Positions 11,340-22,470 are shown, numbered from the stretch's first letter. The stretch: 64,000 nucleotides of DNA from Selaginella moellendorffii (GCF_000143415.4 NW_003314347.1:21038-85037); one strand, 5' to 3'. Numbers and translations are program-made. Notes: a model not told the origin generated them from the letters alone.

Positions 11340-11575
11340 CCGTGTTCTTGGTTCCGCTGAGCGCAGTGAGCGCTGCTTGTGTAAGCGGCGTTGTGAGCTG
11401 TGGTTTATGCGTCTATGAGCGGTTGCGGCATTGCGAGCGCCATTGCGAGCGGCAGTTTATGCGAGTGGCAGTTTGTGCGAGCGGCGCTACGAGCAGTTGC
11501 GGTGTTGTGAGCGGCGCTACGAGTAGTTGCGGTGTTGCGAGCGGCACTGTCTTTGGTGTGGCTACCGCTTCCTCT
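11340..11575. repeat. GCGAGCGGC low-complexity block
   Basis: Irregular tandem copies of GCGAGCGGC and GAGCGGCGCTACGAG. It resembles the block at 9130-9400 on the other side of the intergenic core, but with different phase. Translations of it are repetitive and not gene-like. Confidence 0.7.
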
Positions 11576-11734
11576 TGATATTCGGCACTTGTGCTTCCTG
11601 GTATGTTCACCATGGAATGGCTTAGGACCACATTTAGAAATGGCATGAGGCCACATGCCATCTTGGGCCCTTGCAATTTCATGGCTAGTATATTGTCATG
11701 TATGTTTTTACTTGCCTGCAGCTGTGTGTATATC

Positions 11735-11920
11735 AAGATGGCATGAGGCCTCATGCCATCTTTGGCCCCTGCTAGCCTATTGCCATATTCCTTTTGAACT
11801 GTATATATTTTTGTATGGGTGACTAGTCACGCACACAAAAATATATACAGTTGCAGCAAGGCAAAAGGAATATAGCAACAGGCTAGCAGGGGCCAAAGAT
11901 AGCGTGAGGCCTCATGCCAT
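11735..11920. repeat. Large imperfect hairpin flanked by palindromes
   Basis: The left arm (about 11735-11817: palindrome, then TTTGGCCCCTGCTAGCC, ATATTCCTTTTG, ACTGTATATATTTTTGT) is mirrored by 11833-11920. The loop is about 15 bases containing GTGACTAGTCAC, itself palindromic. Directly right, ATTAGTGGTACCACTAAT (11919-11936) is another perfect palindrome. It sits about 190 bp upstream of the transposase start. Confidence 0.85.
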
Positions 11921-12107
11921 TAGTGGTACCACTAATAGCATGAGGGCTCATGCCAATTTTGTGAATGTGAAATTTCACGTGGGGTCAATAGCATGTTTGA
12001 ATAATGGCATGTGGCCTCATGCTATTGAGGTTGTTTGGTATGTTATGATTTAAGCCATTCTCCAATCATTTTTTGTATGGTCTTAACTTCTTTTCTGCAC
12101 TTTCAGA

Positions 12108-15100
12108 ATGGCCTTCAGGGTTGGGGAAAAGGTTTACATTTTGAATGGTGGGAAGAGAGTTGCAAAAGGGACCCTTGTGTCTATGGATCGGAACTTTGTT
12201 ATACACTGTCAAAGGCTTGGGGAAGGCAATGCTGTTGTATCAGTAGAGACTGTCTTCGATGGGAATGTGGTCGCTATTGAACGAGGAGAGATAGTCGTCG
12301 GGGTAAATGTTGTTGTTGCCTTGAAAAATCTTCAGAAGAAAGCAGATGTTGGGGACAGCGCAAGTGCGACGCATATTCCCTCCGTGGATCTTAAGAACCG
12401 TGCTACATGGATTCAGGCGAAGGTGTTTCTAAACAACCCCGAGGGGGAAGTGGTAGCTGAGGGCTTAGCCACAGTTGTCGATCCAAGAGATGCGGTTGCT
12501 AATCAAGAATTGGGCTGGGATGATATTGGAGTTGCAATTTTAGAGGTTGTTGACACAGAAGAAAACAGTCTGACTATTGGAAGCATTGTGCGGTGGAAAT
12601 TGAGGCACTTAGTGTTTGAGAATGTGAAGGATTCACAATCAAACACCACTACAACTGATGACAGAACATCTCTTCATGGGAAAAGAAAGTACACCTTCCT
12701 AAAGCACAGCCAAAGGGATCTGAGCAACGAACCGAAAAGGCAGAAAATGGCGATGGAGGTTCGAATGGTCTCGACAGTTGCTTATTGCAAGAGGAGGTGC
12801 TGTCAACATGCTGATTGGGATGCTATTGAAGAGGAGAGAGCAAGATACAAGACATTATCCTGGAAGGCAGCTCGCAATTTTGTGTATGAGGCATTACGGT
12901 CATCTGTTGATGCTTTAGAACATTAGGTGGGGGGCATGGTCTTCCAGAGGGGTTTGGTCTGCATGAAGGCATGGAGAATCATTTATGGAGTCCCTCAAAC
13001 CACATTCTACAGAATCAAAACTGAGTTCGAGGAACAAAGGGTTCAACAGGCAGTCCATGGGAACGACGGTACGCACAAAACTAGGGGTCATGTTGTATAT
13101 GGAGAGGCAATCTTCAAGAGGTTTGTCGAGACATGTAGCGAGCAGCAACCACATAAAACCCACCTCTTGGAAGATGGAACACGAGACACCCAACGAGTTC
13201 TCCCTTCCATGTATACCAAGGGGGCCATATTGGAAGATGTGAATCGGGAACTCCAGAGTAATGGCTACAGGAAGCTGAGCCAATCTAGATTTAATAGATT
13301 GTGGAGCAACAGGTTCAGGGATGTGAGTATAGGAAAGTACTCCAGCTTTTCAAAGTGTGACGAGTGCACTGCTATCAAAATGGCTTTGTCAAAAAATTCT
13401 TGCAGCGCTCAAGAGCGAGAGACGTTGGTTAGAAGGCGGCTCGACCACAACATTGAGCAGAGAAGCTGCAGGACTGCATATTATCATAACAGGATTCTCT
13501 CCATGGAGAGACCTGACTCTTACCTCTGCATCATCCACGACAAAATGGACCAGAAAAAGACGTGCTTACCTCGACTCAATCCTGCCCCCAAGGCAATCTC
13601 TTCATCCATGCAGCTGCCTGTGTCTCTGTTTGGCATAATCGCTCATGGGCATGGTGCCCAGAACTATGGGAACTTCTTTGTACCTCTATGGGGTGGTGGG
13701 GGTGCAAACATGATGATTGCGTCCCTAGCAAAACACTTAAGGTCTCTGCAAAGTGTGCAGACTAAGCTGAACGGCCAACCCTTGCATAAGGCCCTTGTCG
13801 ATCGAACCCCATACAGGGTTCAACTGGAGGAGGAGCAAAGGCTTGCAGTATCGCGTGGGGCCCCATGCCATCCCAGTGAATATGTTGGCCGTCAGATTGT
13901 AGGGTTATCACGTGAGGCCTCATGCCATTCCGACGAGGCTGGTCGCCCGGTGAATGCACAGCCTCATCCAAACGAAGCAGAATCTCAAAGAAGTTCTTGC
14001 GGCCAATGTGGCCTTCCACCTCATCTTCTGCTCCAAACAGACAATGCTGGCAGTGAGAACAAAAACATGTACGTCTTTGCGTACTTGGCGATGCTTGTTG
14101 CCAAAGGCATATTTGAAACAGTTACACTTGGCTTTCTCATGGTTGGGCACACTCATGAAGACGTCGATGCCATGTTCAGTCACCTGGCAGAGTCCCTCCG
14201 GCAATCCAATGTCCTCACCCTCCCACAACTCTACGATGAATTCCAAAATTGCATCAAAGGCACTGTTGAAGCTGCACTTCTGACAGAGGTTCCAGACTTT
14301 AAGGGGTTTGTAAGAGGCTACATCAGGGACGGATCCGAAGCGCTGATTGGCCACTCCAAGCCTCTTCAATTTCATTTCAGCATGTGTGACGGTGCTCCAG
14401 TGATGAGGTACAAGATGAGAGAATGGGACACAGTGTGGCTGCCAGTGGACGGCATTGAACTCTTCAAGAGAGATCCCATAACTGGGGAACCTATGATTCC
14501 TCAGGGTTCCCCACGGCCGATGCACCCGGATGGACTCAAAGACCAGGAAAGTATAGTGGCCAGGATTAGATAGCATATTGCCTTTTGGAAGAGGGGGTTG
14601 GTGTTTGGTGGAGAATCTTATTTTCAGAGGTGCAAGCCTTTGCTCGAATACTGGGAGAAGATTATATCTGTTATCCAAAATGGGCCGGTTGTATATGAAG
14701 AATTGGAAGAGTCCTTTTGGCCAGAACCCAGAGCACCAGATAGTAGCGGAACAATGTCCTCTGGAAATGTAGTGACAGATAACGATGTTGAAGATCACTA
14801 TTGTGGGCTGAGGAACAAGAAGCCGGATTCAGCATTCAATCCAGTACAGGTCTGCAAAGGAATGGTCGTGCTTGTCAGACCCAGTAATAAAAAATAAATG
14901 ATATGGGTGGGGCGCTGCATCACTGATGCAGAGGAGGACGCGGAAACTAACTCCTTCAATGTAACTGTGGAGTGGTTCAAGCCAAGTTCCAGATATACGA
15001 AAGATTGCCTAGAAAAGAGATGGGTGCTGAATCCAAGGGATCCCAGCATGAGCATATCGGTGGATAATGTTGTGCATGGTTGGATGCGGAAGCAGAGTGC

Positions 15101-15176
15101 CACCATCACCTTGCCAGACCATGCAAGAGATGCAGCAAGAGCATTCATAACTCGGGTTCAAGGTGAGATTCATTAA
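12108..15176 (+). pseudogene. DDE-like transposase (TNP1/En/Spm-like repeats + DUF7869-like core) with three in-frame stops
   Basis: One continuous frame of 1,023 codons, broken only by TAG at 12924-12926, TAG at 14571-14573 and TAA at 14895-14897. The ATG follows an acceptor-like TTTCTGCACTTTCAG, so a 5' intron is likely. Codons 3-25 (VGEKVY..VAKGTLVSMD) and 104-150 (KVFLNNPEGEVVAEG..VDP..NQELG) resemble the plant TNP1/En/Spm transposase repeat. A Cys cluster (CKRRCC) and VCMKAWRIIYGVPQTTFYR lead into an RNase-H-like core with acidic residues in CIIHDKMDQ (~13530), LQTDNAGSENKN (~14038) and GHTHEDVDAMFS (~14148), as in DUF7869 proteins. Protein-like sequence crosses each stop without a frameshift. 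Two of the element's palindromes (13850, 13907) are translated in frame between core motifs. It should cut and join the element ends. Confidence 0.75.
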
Positions 15177-15889
15177 TATTCCTTTACTAAGTTTCTAATG
15201 TATTTTATTTCAAGGTGAACAATCCAAATCTGAATCAGAGGAGGTGTGATGGCATGTGGCCTTACGCCATTCCTAGGTGAGATGATACAAATAACAAGTA
15301 TAAATTCTTAGTTGTTCTAGCAAATCTTACTTAAAGTTTAAGGTGAACAAGCCGAATATGAATTCATCGGATTGTTATAACAAATTGCGAGGTGATGGCA
15401 TGAGGTGATACGCCATTTGAGAGTGGTAGCCATTCCTATATGAGATGAGTGAAATATTTATTAGAAATACCTCATTCAATTGTGCACTTCTAAGTCTTGG
15501 TCCACTCAGTACTGTTTGCATGTTTTTATTTTAATTCTTTCTCTAAAATGTTATTTAGCATGTGGCTTCATGCCATTGCTCTCCACAATCATGCATTGAA
15601 TTTTTCTATCCTTGCATAATACTTCTCCATATATATAGCATGTGCGCACATGTGATATGGTTCATTAGGCCTGATATAGTATGTGAGGTAAAACAAAGAT
15701 GATGTGATATATGCATTTACCAATCACATGTGCATAAATCTAATAATATGGCGTGTGGCCCATATTAATGGCACATAAACCCATATTGTGGGCTTACGTG
15801 CTTTATGTACCATCATTCCCTTGCAGCGTGTGTGTTGGTTTCCTTTTATAACACAACGAACTCCATATTTTAGGGTGAAGAGCGTTCTC
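15177..15889 (+). other. 3' region of the transposase gene, palindrome-rich
   Basis: After GTTCAAG|GTGAGATT a plausible intron ends TATTTCAAG at about 15214. The following GTGAACAATCCAAATCTGAATC segment recurs in altered form at 15341 and, inverted, at about 16590-16615. Five palindromes (15249-15770) punctuate it. No long frame is present; I read it as terminal small exons or untranslated trailer. Confidence 0.4.
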
Positions 15890-16147
15890 ATGGCAAGTAC
15901 AAAATCTGTAAGTGAGGCAGAAAAGGAGACGGAGAAGGAGATAGGTGAAGATGTAGAATATATAAGTCTTCTAAACTCCCCGTACTATACTCCAGGTGAT
16001 CATTTTTCTAAACAAATGGCAACATTAACAACTATCGAGAACGCCCCAGTAACGTCAGAGACAACAATCCAAAGCAAAACAACTGACCTAGAGAAGGATG
16101 ATAGTACTGCTGAGAGTACCAAAAAGGAGGTGTCCACTAGCGCTTAG
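15890..16147 (+). CDS. Small hypothetical ORF in the transposon
   Basis: ATG at 15890 gives 85 residues, rich in Glu, Lys, Thr and Ser, with no motif I recognise (it opens MASTKSVSEAEKETEKE). It follows a possible acceptor (CTCCATATTTTAG at about 15872), so it may be a last exon of the transposase gene rather than a separate gene. A palindrome follows its stop (16155). Composition suggests a disordered protein or tail. Confidence 0.35.
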   Translation: MASTKSVSEAEKETEKEIGEDVEYISLLNSPYYTPGDHFSKQMATLTTIENAPVTSETTIQSKTTDLEKDDSTAESTKKEVSTSA

Positions 16148-16783
16148 GCTTATAATGGCGTGTGCCCTCATGCCATTTACTTGATCACCAAATACTTTTT
16201 TCCCTTTGCACTAGTATATCTTAATACCGGTCTGAGAAATAGAATGGCATGTGCCCTCAAGCCTTTTACTAAATCACCTTTGAAAGAAATGCAAGCCTCT
16301 ATGTCGTAAAAAAAAGGTACTAGAGAAATTCCTTAATAATATGAATGTTATTTAGTTTCATGAAAATACACTAAGGGTCAAATGAGTTAAATGACTTCTC
16401 CAGGCTAACAATGCCTCTTGCTACACCTTCACAATTAGATTCGTTAGAAAAAGATAACATTGAATAATATTTAAATATTCTCACCATTAAGTTATATGTC
16501 TGGCTAATAGGAATGACGTTCATCTTGGAAAGCTCACCACACGCTCAATGAACAAACAAATAGTGTGTGCGCGCATGCCATCGCTCTTCTTTAGCTTCAG
16601 ATTCGGCTTGTTCATCTTGACAATGAGATTTATTATACAACCAGATGGACACAGTCTAGACATAAAATCACCGTGCTAGTCACCATGCCCCAGATATGTC
16701 TAGCCCCTGGACAAAAAACATATAATTTCACGTCATTTTCAAATACTTGAAAATTTGTACCTAATCCCATTTTACTGAATAAA

Positions 16784-16807
16784 TCCCACTTTAACGAAAT
16801 AGAGCTT
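16784..16807 (-). repeat. Right terminal inverted repeat
   Basis: Mirror of 3026-3049. Read inward, AAGTGGGATT is followed about 20 bases later by AAATGGGATT, and ATTTTCAAATACTTGAAAAT (16733-16752) forms a small hairpin. The gypsy host sequence resumes at 16812, which parallels about 44430. Confidence 0.85.
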
Positions 16808-17830
16808 AAATGAACACTAAATTGCATCATTGACTTAAATGGCTCTTAATGAAAATGATGCAATTGTTAAAAGGCATTATTATAATTGTTGACATATCCA
16901 AATGTGCATTTGAAGATGTTTGAAAGAATGCTTTAATCCGCACGAGCGGCTGTGCTCAAACCATTGTACCACTACACTACTGTCCTTTAAAGACACGTGG
17001 GAAATTTATGCAAATGTTGAACATCATCCCAAAAATGATATGTGGCAATCATTGTAAAGTGATCAAACCAATAGTATACATCATCCCCAGAATTCCCATA
17101 ACAGAACTTCGATCAAATGCAAGAATTAGCAACAAGAGCAAAATGAGCTATACTATGCACCATGAATGCCATTATCAATTGAGTTTGATTGTTTAACTGC
17201 AATCGCATAGCATTACCATAATAGAATTTTGATAGCTGTCAAATTGGTTTCAATCCAGACTATTCACTCTTGTATATAAGCTAAAGTTTATATATATATA
17301 TTACTTAATTGTAGTGTTATTACTATTTAATATTTATTAATTCAATTGATAAATTGAATATTTATATTTATAGACACAAAATTAATTTTAATACCATTTG
17401 AAGTCCAAGTGTACAATTACAATGCCATATACTAATATTAACATAATAGAATTTTGATAGCCGTCAGATTGGTTTTAATCTAAACTATTCACTCTTGTAT
17501 ATAAGCTAGAGTTTTTAGATATACACATTTTTATATTTTATTTCTATATTTCACACACTATAGCTCTAGAGTCAAAGGAGGAGGAAGTTGTTGCTCTACT
17601 ATGATATTGAATAAAAAGTAAAAAGCAAAAGAGAAAAAATTGAAAAAGTTATAAGGAAAAAAAATTTTAGACAATGCAAAATCTAAATCTAAACCAAAAT
17701 CCTAAATCCAAACACTCATCAGAGACAATCAAAGCTACCCCTCCTTTGAGCAATATTTTGATTTAAAGTTTAGGGTTTATTAATTAATGTATCAATCAAC
17801 TCTCCTATCTCTAGCTCTACCACATGTTGT
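16808..17830 (-). mobile_element. Gypsy copy B1, right part, with LTR fragments
   Basis: 16812-17215 parallels 44440-44486 joined directly to 52019-52345, the same family with the LARD removed. It thus preserves the empty site of that insertion (near AAGGCATTATTATAATTG, about 16871). 17216-17283 and about 17398-17566 are LTR fragments, similar to each other and to the LTR at 39636-39809 (AAGTGTACAA..ATGCCATATA..ATATAAGCTAGAGTTT). After ~17570 the gag-side sequence (GCTCTAGAGTCAAAGGAGGA) resumes, as at 52372. Confidence 0.7.
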
Positions 17831-18020
17831 TGTAAGCAACCAAAAAGAATAACTTATAAGAGTTTTATTATTCTTTTTGTATTGGTTGATATATAAACTT
17901 CTATATATGTATGTATGTATGTATATCCGCAGTTAGGCATGTGATAAAATTAATCACATTCAGTGTTTACCAAATTGGCAACCTCTATTTCCTAAGTAAA
18001 GACCTTGGCATCAACATCTT
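17831..18020. mobile_element. Chimeric TRIM-LTR / gypsy fragment
   Basis: About 45 bp of TRIM LTR (TGTAAGCAACCAAAAAG..) switches abruptly to inverted gypsy sequence (TTATTATTCTTTTTGTATTGGTTG, matching the complement of about 2445-2480 and 43958-43985), then to a stretch like the region around 2630-2700 and 44190-44240. There is a TATG microsatellite at about 17906. It looks like a rearranged junction. Confidence 0.5.
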
Positions 18021-18039
18021 GGCATAAAAAATGTATTAT

Positions 18040-19200
18040 GGAGCCTTGCTTCCTCGGGATGGTGGTGGCACTCCATCTTACCGATCAATGCGATGCATGT
18101 GGCTTAGCCTTGGGCTAGCCATTTAGCCTTCACAACGTGAGGTGAAGTGGGGTTGGCTGCTGGGCAGTACCAAACCCAATGGGATACAAACAAGCCTGGC
18201 ATGGGACATGTAATTGTAGTCTGATGGAGGGACACTCAGGCTGGAGTGCCGAGTGTCAGATCCATAAGCAAAGGCTAGCAAGTGGCATGGCCAAGCACAA
18301 GTGATCCTTGAGGAAGTTGGAGTCCGAGCAGACCGAACTTGATATGGTGTGGAGTCAGCTGTGCCATATGGCAACTAGTGCCATGTGACATCAGTGGACT
18401 CCAAAGCAGTTGTCACATGGCTAGAGCTTGGACTCGAAAAGCCCAAGCCATGTGACAATGACTAACCATTCCGATGGTGCGGGACTTAGTGACTGAAAGC
18501 ACTAAGTCCTGGGAATGGGTGAGATGGGACTGAACTGCAAGACACGATGAGTCACTTCCATGTTGAGTCGGACAGGATAGCTGAAGTATCAAGTCCGAGG
18601 AAGTGCCCAGTTATGGACTGGCTAGTAGACCAAGTGCAAGGCGCAATGCTTGTGCGATGGCGAGCTACAAGGGATGCACCACTGGCAGATGTGGGAAACC
18701 ACATCGGTGCGCTCCAAGGGGAGATTACCTGGTGCCTGTCCCTTGTCCCTTACAATCTGTCTAGCTTGGTCCAGGGAGCATCTCACGGGTGGCCCCGCAC
18801 AAGACACGAGTGCATGCAAGTGCATGGCATGTGTGTGGTTGGGAGGATGGCCGCTGTCTAGGCACCCATCCATGGTGATTCATGCTAGCTCTATTTTCTG
18901 GTCTTTGTGATGCGTTCCGCTGTGTAATATTGTGGCTGTGGCTACAATATGGTGTTTCCACAGAAAGCCCACTAACCCTGCTGAGGAAGGATGCTGCCCT
19001 GCACCCCACAACAAGGTGTTGTGGGCCGCCCGGCCACTTTGGGCATTACATCAAGGATTCTTATTGCAAGTTAAGTGAACTCAAGCACAGGTTCAAAAGC
19101 AAGAGGAGGAGTCTGCAGCTTCTGACTTGGTGCTGCATCCATCTGCAAGTGGTGAATATGGCTGCTGGCTGCGTGTGTGAGCAGGATCAACAGTAGCGGT
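18040..19200 (+). mobile_element. Retrotransposon relic with zinc-knuckle remnant
   Basis: GC-richer than its neighbours with no intact frame. At about 19020-19075 a plus-strand frame reads GRPGHFGHYIKDSYCKL, resembling the second half of a gag CCHC zinc knuckle with its first Cys residues lost. I could not delimit LTRs. Class (copia or gypsy) is undetermined. Confidence 0.35.
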
Positions 19201-20227
19201 GATGTCAACAGTGCCATCAAGCTCGCGAGAGGGACAACAAGGTGCTCTGGGTGCATAGGTGCTGCTACTGATTGAGTGTGCCCACACAAGGCAGTGGTCA
19301 CCATAACACACTACTTCCAGATCTCCTCCCCAACCTCTCCACGCATCAGCTCATTCACAGCCTTGGAAATCTCCCCCTTGCCTACATTCTCCGAACCACC
19401 ATGACCTGCATCATCCTTGAGGCACAACACCAGCTTATGCCTGACCAAGAACAAGAACGAGCAATTGGAATTCTGCTCCCCCTGGCACACCTAAACATCG
19501 CAGCCCCCGGCCAAGATACTCTCCACCCATCCACAGTGTGTCAAGAAGCTGGCAACCGCAGGGTGGCGAAGAACTTGCATCTATGGAGCCCAAGGCACAA
19601 CATGCACACAATGACCACCCCTTCGATCAAGGAACCTGTCAAACGTCTCTAGTGGGAACTGGCCAACTACCAGGTTTGACTTCATTGACTAGAGCATCTC
19701 CATGAACTTTTGGATGGTAGATAGTAGGACAAGCCCATCCTCCTTGGAGAGAAGTGAACAGCTATGCACATTCCAGCTGGACGAAAGCATAAAGATGCTC
19801 CTCATTGTCAAGTCATAATCCGGAGATCCAATGTTTTCGAAGACCATTGGCTGACCTCTTTGCAGCCTCCTTCCCAATGGATTTCTTGCTGGAATGCAGC
19901 GCCTTCAGGGAGAAGTAGAACTTCGAGCAGAGTTTGATCTGTCTACGACCGCCATTAGTTGAGTCCTGCATTGATGCCACTATCAACTCCGTCAGCAAAA
20001 GTTTGAAGCCGAACATCTTCTTCTCACTTCAAGAACCCCACCATGAACTTGGTGTTGAACTTGCCTTTTGGTGATGCTCCTCACTGCCTCAAACAAAAGG
20101 AGGATGGCACATATCACTTCTTTCTCTTCTTGGTGTATTGTAGCTGTCAAAGTAGTGAAAGCAGGGCAAGTACTTGAAGCATTAAGATAATTCTAAATCT
20201 GGCAGCAGTCACAAACCACGCCAGAGC
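19201..20227. other. No recognisable gene
   Basis: Short open stretches only. A minus-strand stretch at about 19813-20016 has protein-like composition but carries no motif I know. It may be debris of the same family as 20228-22470. Confidence 0.4.
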
Positions 20228-22470
20228 GTGCAAGTGGAGGTGCTGTGGATTTTTCAGCATCTACACAACGAATACCCCATCAATTGGGTGGCGATTATAC
20301 TCGAGCAGATGATAAATGCAATGGAACGCGCACAGCAAACTAGGGATCTCGGGAGAAACACGTTTATCCAATCGCAGTGGGGGCATTTAATGTACGAGAT
20401 CATCACGAAGAGTCAACATTTAAAGCGAGAAGGGAATATCCAGTTCCAGCTAGGGATACCATTTTATGCACCGAAATGGGATCTGAACCATTGGCACAGA
20501 GAACAAGCAGTCAGGATGCGCCAGTAGAAACAGGAAAGGGAAAGGGATGAAGAGGCAGTCGTTAGGGTTCCAAGAGCAGAGGCAGTAGTTGCAATCTGCA
20601 AATCACCGTCGTCTTCACCAAGTCGGAAGGTTTCAGCATGACGGGCATGATCAACGTGAGCCAGTTGGGCATCAGCTTGAAGAAGAAGGAGGTCAAATTC
20701 CAGAAGGGATCGGTGGACTACCAATGGTCCAACTCGAAGGTAATTTCGTACTTCTCGAAGATGTGCCACCAGCAGAGCAACACCTGTTCTACATGCGAAT
20801 GATCCTCGCCATGGACACCTGCCGGAAGTTCATCCAGCTGATGGGCTGTGAGTTCCAACTCACGGCCAAACTCTTCAGCCAGGCATTTGAGCTCTGGGAG
20901 CAGAGTTACGGATGGAAAAGCCACCCAGGAAGATCACCAACAAATACCATCATCTCCTCAAGGTCAGCGCAGAGGAGCACATGTGCAGGAGACTCAAGGC
21001 CAAGGGCTTGCGGTTCGAGTTCAACAACGACTCTTTGCGCCATCATTGGATGCCGGGATAAGCAGAAGAGTGTGCCCCTTCCAATCATGTGGGCGTATCT
21101 CGCAGCGGAAAGGGGGATCGGGGTGAACTGGGGAGAGATCCTCAGATCATCTTTCTTCAGGATTGTTGAAACACTCCAGCACGCAATCAAGATGGGAAAA
21201 TCGGCAAGTACCATACTCTACCCGTACTTGCAGCGGCTCCGACCCCAGTTTGATCTCGATCCGGATCAAAGCTGGAAGTTTCCCGGAGGAGTGCCGCCGA
21301 AGGATTGGAGGGCGAGCGAGAAGATGCGACGACTGTTGAACAATGCCTCCGACAGATCTGACTGTATTCAGTTGATCACCGGAGAGACTGCCGACGAGCT
21401 TCACTCTACGAAAGGGTATGGAGGCCACGAAGTGTAGTGAGTTGGAACGAGGTTTCCAAGATGTACCAGCACAAGAGACGGTGGAGTTGACTGGGATCAC
21501 CCATGTCAGCCATCAGTAGACTCGTCCACAGTCTACAAGTACCAACACCGTGCGATGGCAAATTCAGAAGGACAATGGTAAGGCGGTGCCCCAGATCATG
21601 CCGTGGAGTCCCGCAACAGCAACAGCAACAACAAAAGCAACAGCAGCAGCCGCCAATACAGCAGCCGCAGCATCAGCAGGAGGGAGTGCAGGCATCTACC
21701 ATCTGCCCACCACTTATTGCGATTTTGGAAAGGCCGCAGTGTGATCCAATCTTGATCACGATGAACTTCCACGAACTCGCGGACTTGCCGCTCCAGCTCC
21801 AGTGTGAGGTGGGCTCCAAGAACATTGGATCGTCAATGCCATGACGTTGCATCAGACTTGAAAGTTTGGTGTGATCTGGAAAGCATACCTGTCAAGGCTG
21901 GCGCTCGCGCAAGCAATTACACTTGCACGGAGGATGGTGTCCAAGACGACCAGCCCATGGCCCGGACAGGGAATTGACACGGCTTTCTCAGCCTTGGCAG
22001 AGGCCTTGCTCGTCCAGTGAGAGGCCGAGAAAACCGGATCAGATCTCATCCACGGCCGAATTACCCAGACGTTGCTGGAGCTGGAAGGATGAAAACAAAG
22101 ATCACTTTAGCATGATCTCAGGCCCTTGTGCGTATTTGCCAATGGATCCCTCCAGTTTTGTCTAGCTAGATCAAAAATAGCAGAATGACGATGAGCCTGG
22201 CCCCCACGTGGTGTGAGCAAGGAGGCTTTGGATCGAGAGGGTTTGATCCGGCGAGTGCGCTGCTCAACAACATCTTCCACAAGTTCAGTGACCGCAAGCG
22301 AAGCCCCTCATCAGTAGCAGCAGTGGCAGCACAGGAGCTCGGTCATGTGTCCAAGAACCATCCTGCCCCTGCTGGGCGCCGAGAACAGCATCGAGCAGAT
22401 GGAAAGGTGGATGATCCCGACTCCACGGAGGAGTTGGAGGATCACTTCGCGGCGGATGGCCTCTAACTCC
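20228..22470 (+). pseudogene. Degenerate unrecognised protein-coding locus
   Basis: Several plus-strand frames look like pieces of one protein: 20228-20527 (INWVAIILEQMINAMERAQ..QWGHLMYEII), followed in the same frame by a TAG and more coding-like codons; about 20634-20790 in another frame (MTGMINVSQLGISLKKKEV); and about 21100-21300 (GVNWGEILRSSFFRIVETL..KFPGGVPPKDWRAS). Frame switches and stops make it non-functional as read. A CAG/CAA run near 21618-21690 is low complexity. I do not recognise the family; the style suggests a multicopy lineage-specific or transposon-derived gene. Confidence 0.4.

Larger units (their letters stand above)
3412..16581. repeat. Dispersed ~22-bp palindrome family (about 30 copies)
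   Basis: Consensus half-site ATGGCRTGWGGCC with its mirror; the core GGCATGAGGCCTCATGCC is perfect at 11735-11762, where the palindrome extends to 28 bp. Other copies begin near 3412, 4489, 4563, 5935, 6076, 7551, 8840, 8900, 8977, 9730, 9865, 10024, 10103, 10953, 11025, 11640, 11899, 11935, 12003, 13850, 13907, 15249, 15395, 15554, 15636, 15748, 16155, 16243 and 16560. Copies lie in introns, exons and intergenic DNA. Differences are mostly C/T and G/A changes. Confidence 0.9.
3026..16807. mobile_element. 13.8-kb DNA transposon with two divergent genes and dispersed palindromes
   Basis: The ends are 24-bp perfect terminal inverted repeats (3026-3049 and 16784-16807, starting AAGCTCTATTTCG) flanked by AAAT (3022-3025 and 16808-16811). 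Decayed gypsy sequence lies on both sides. Inside are a leftward multidomain gene (3468-8784), a 3.3-kb non-coding centre with direct repeats and a large hairpin, a rightward transposase gene (12108-15176) and a small ORF (15890-16147). About 30 copies of a ~22-bp palindrome are spread through it and none was seen outside. The transposase core resembles the DUF7869 RNase-H-like family; I cannot assign a superfamily. The TIRs and TSD are read directly; the claim that it moves as one unit is inferred. Confidence 0.8.

Noticed and set aside
3026-16807. Helitron or Maverick/Polinton interpretation of the large element
   Set aside because: It has true inverted ends with a target duplication (unlike Helitrons) and no polymerase B, retroviral-type integrase, ATPase or capsid genes (unlike Mavericks).
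21610-21690. Poly-Gln protein segment
   Set aside because: A CAG/CAA simple repeat within a degenerate locus; it does not support a gene on its own.
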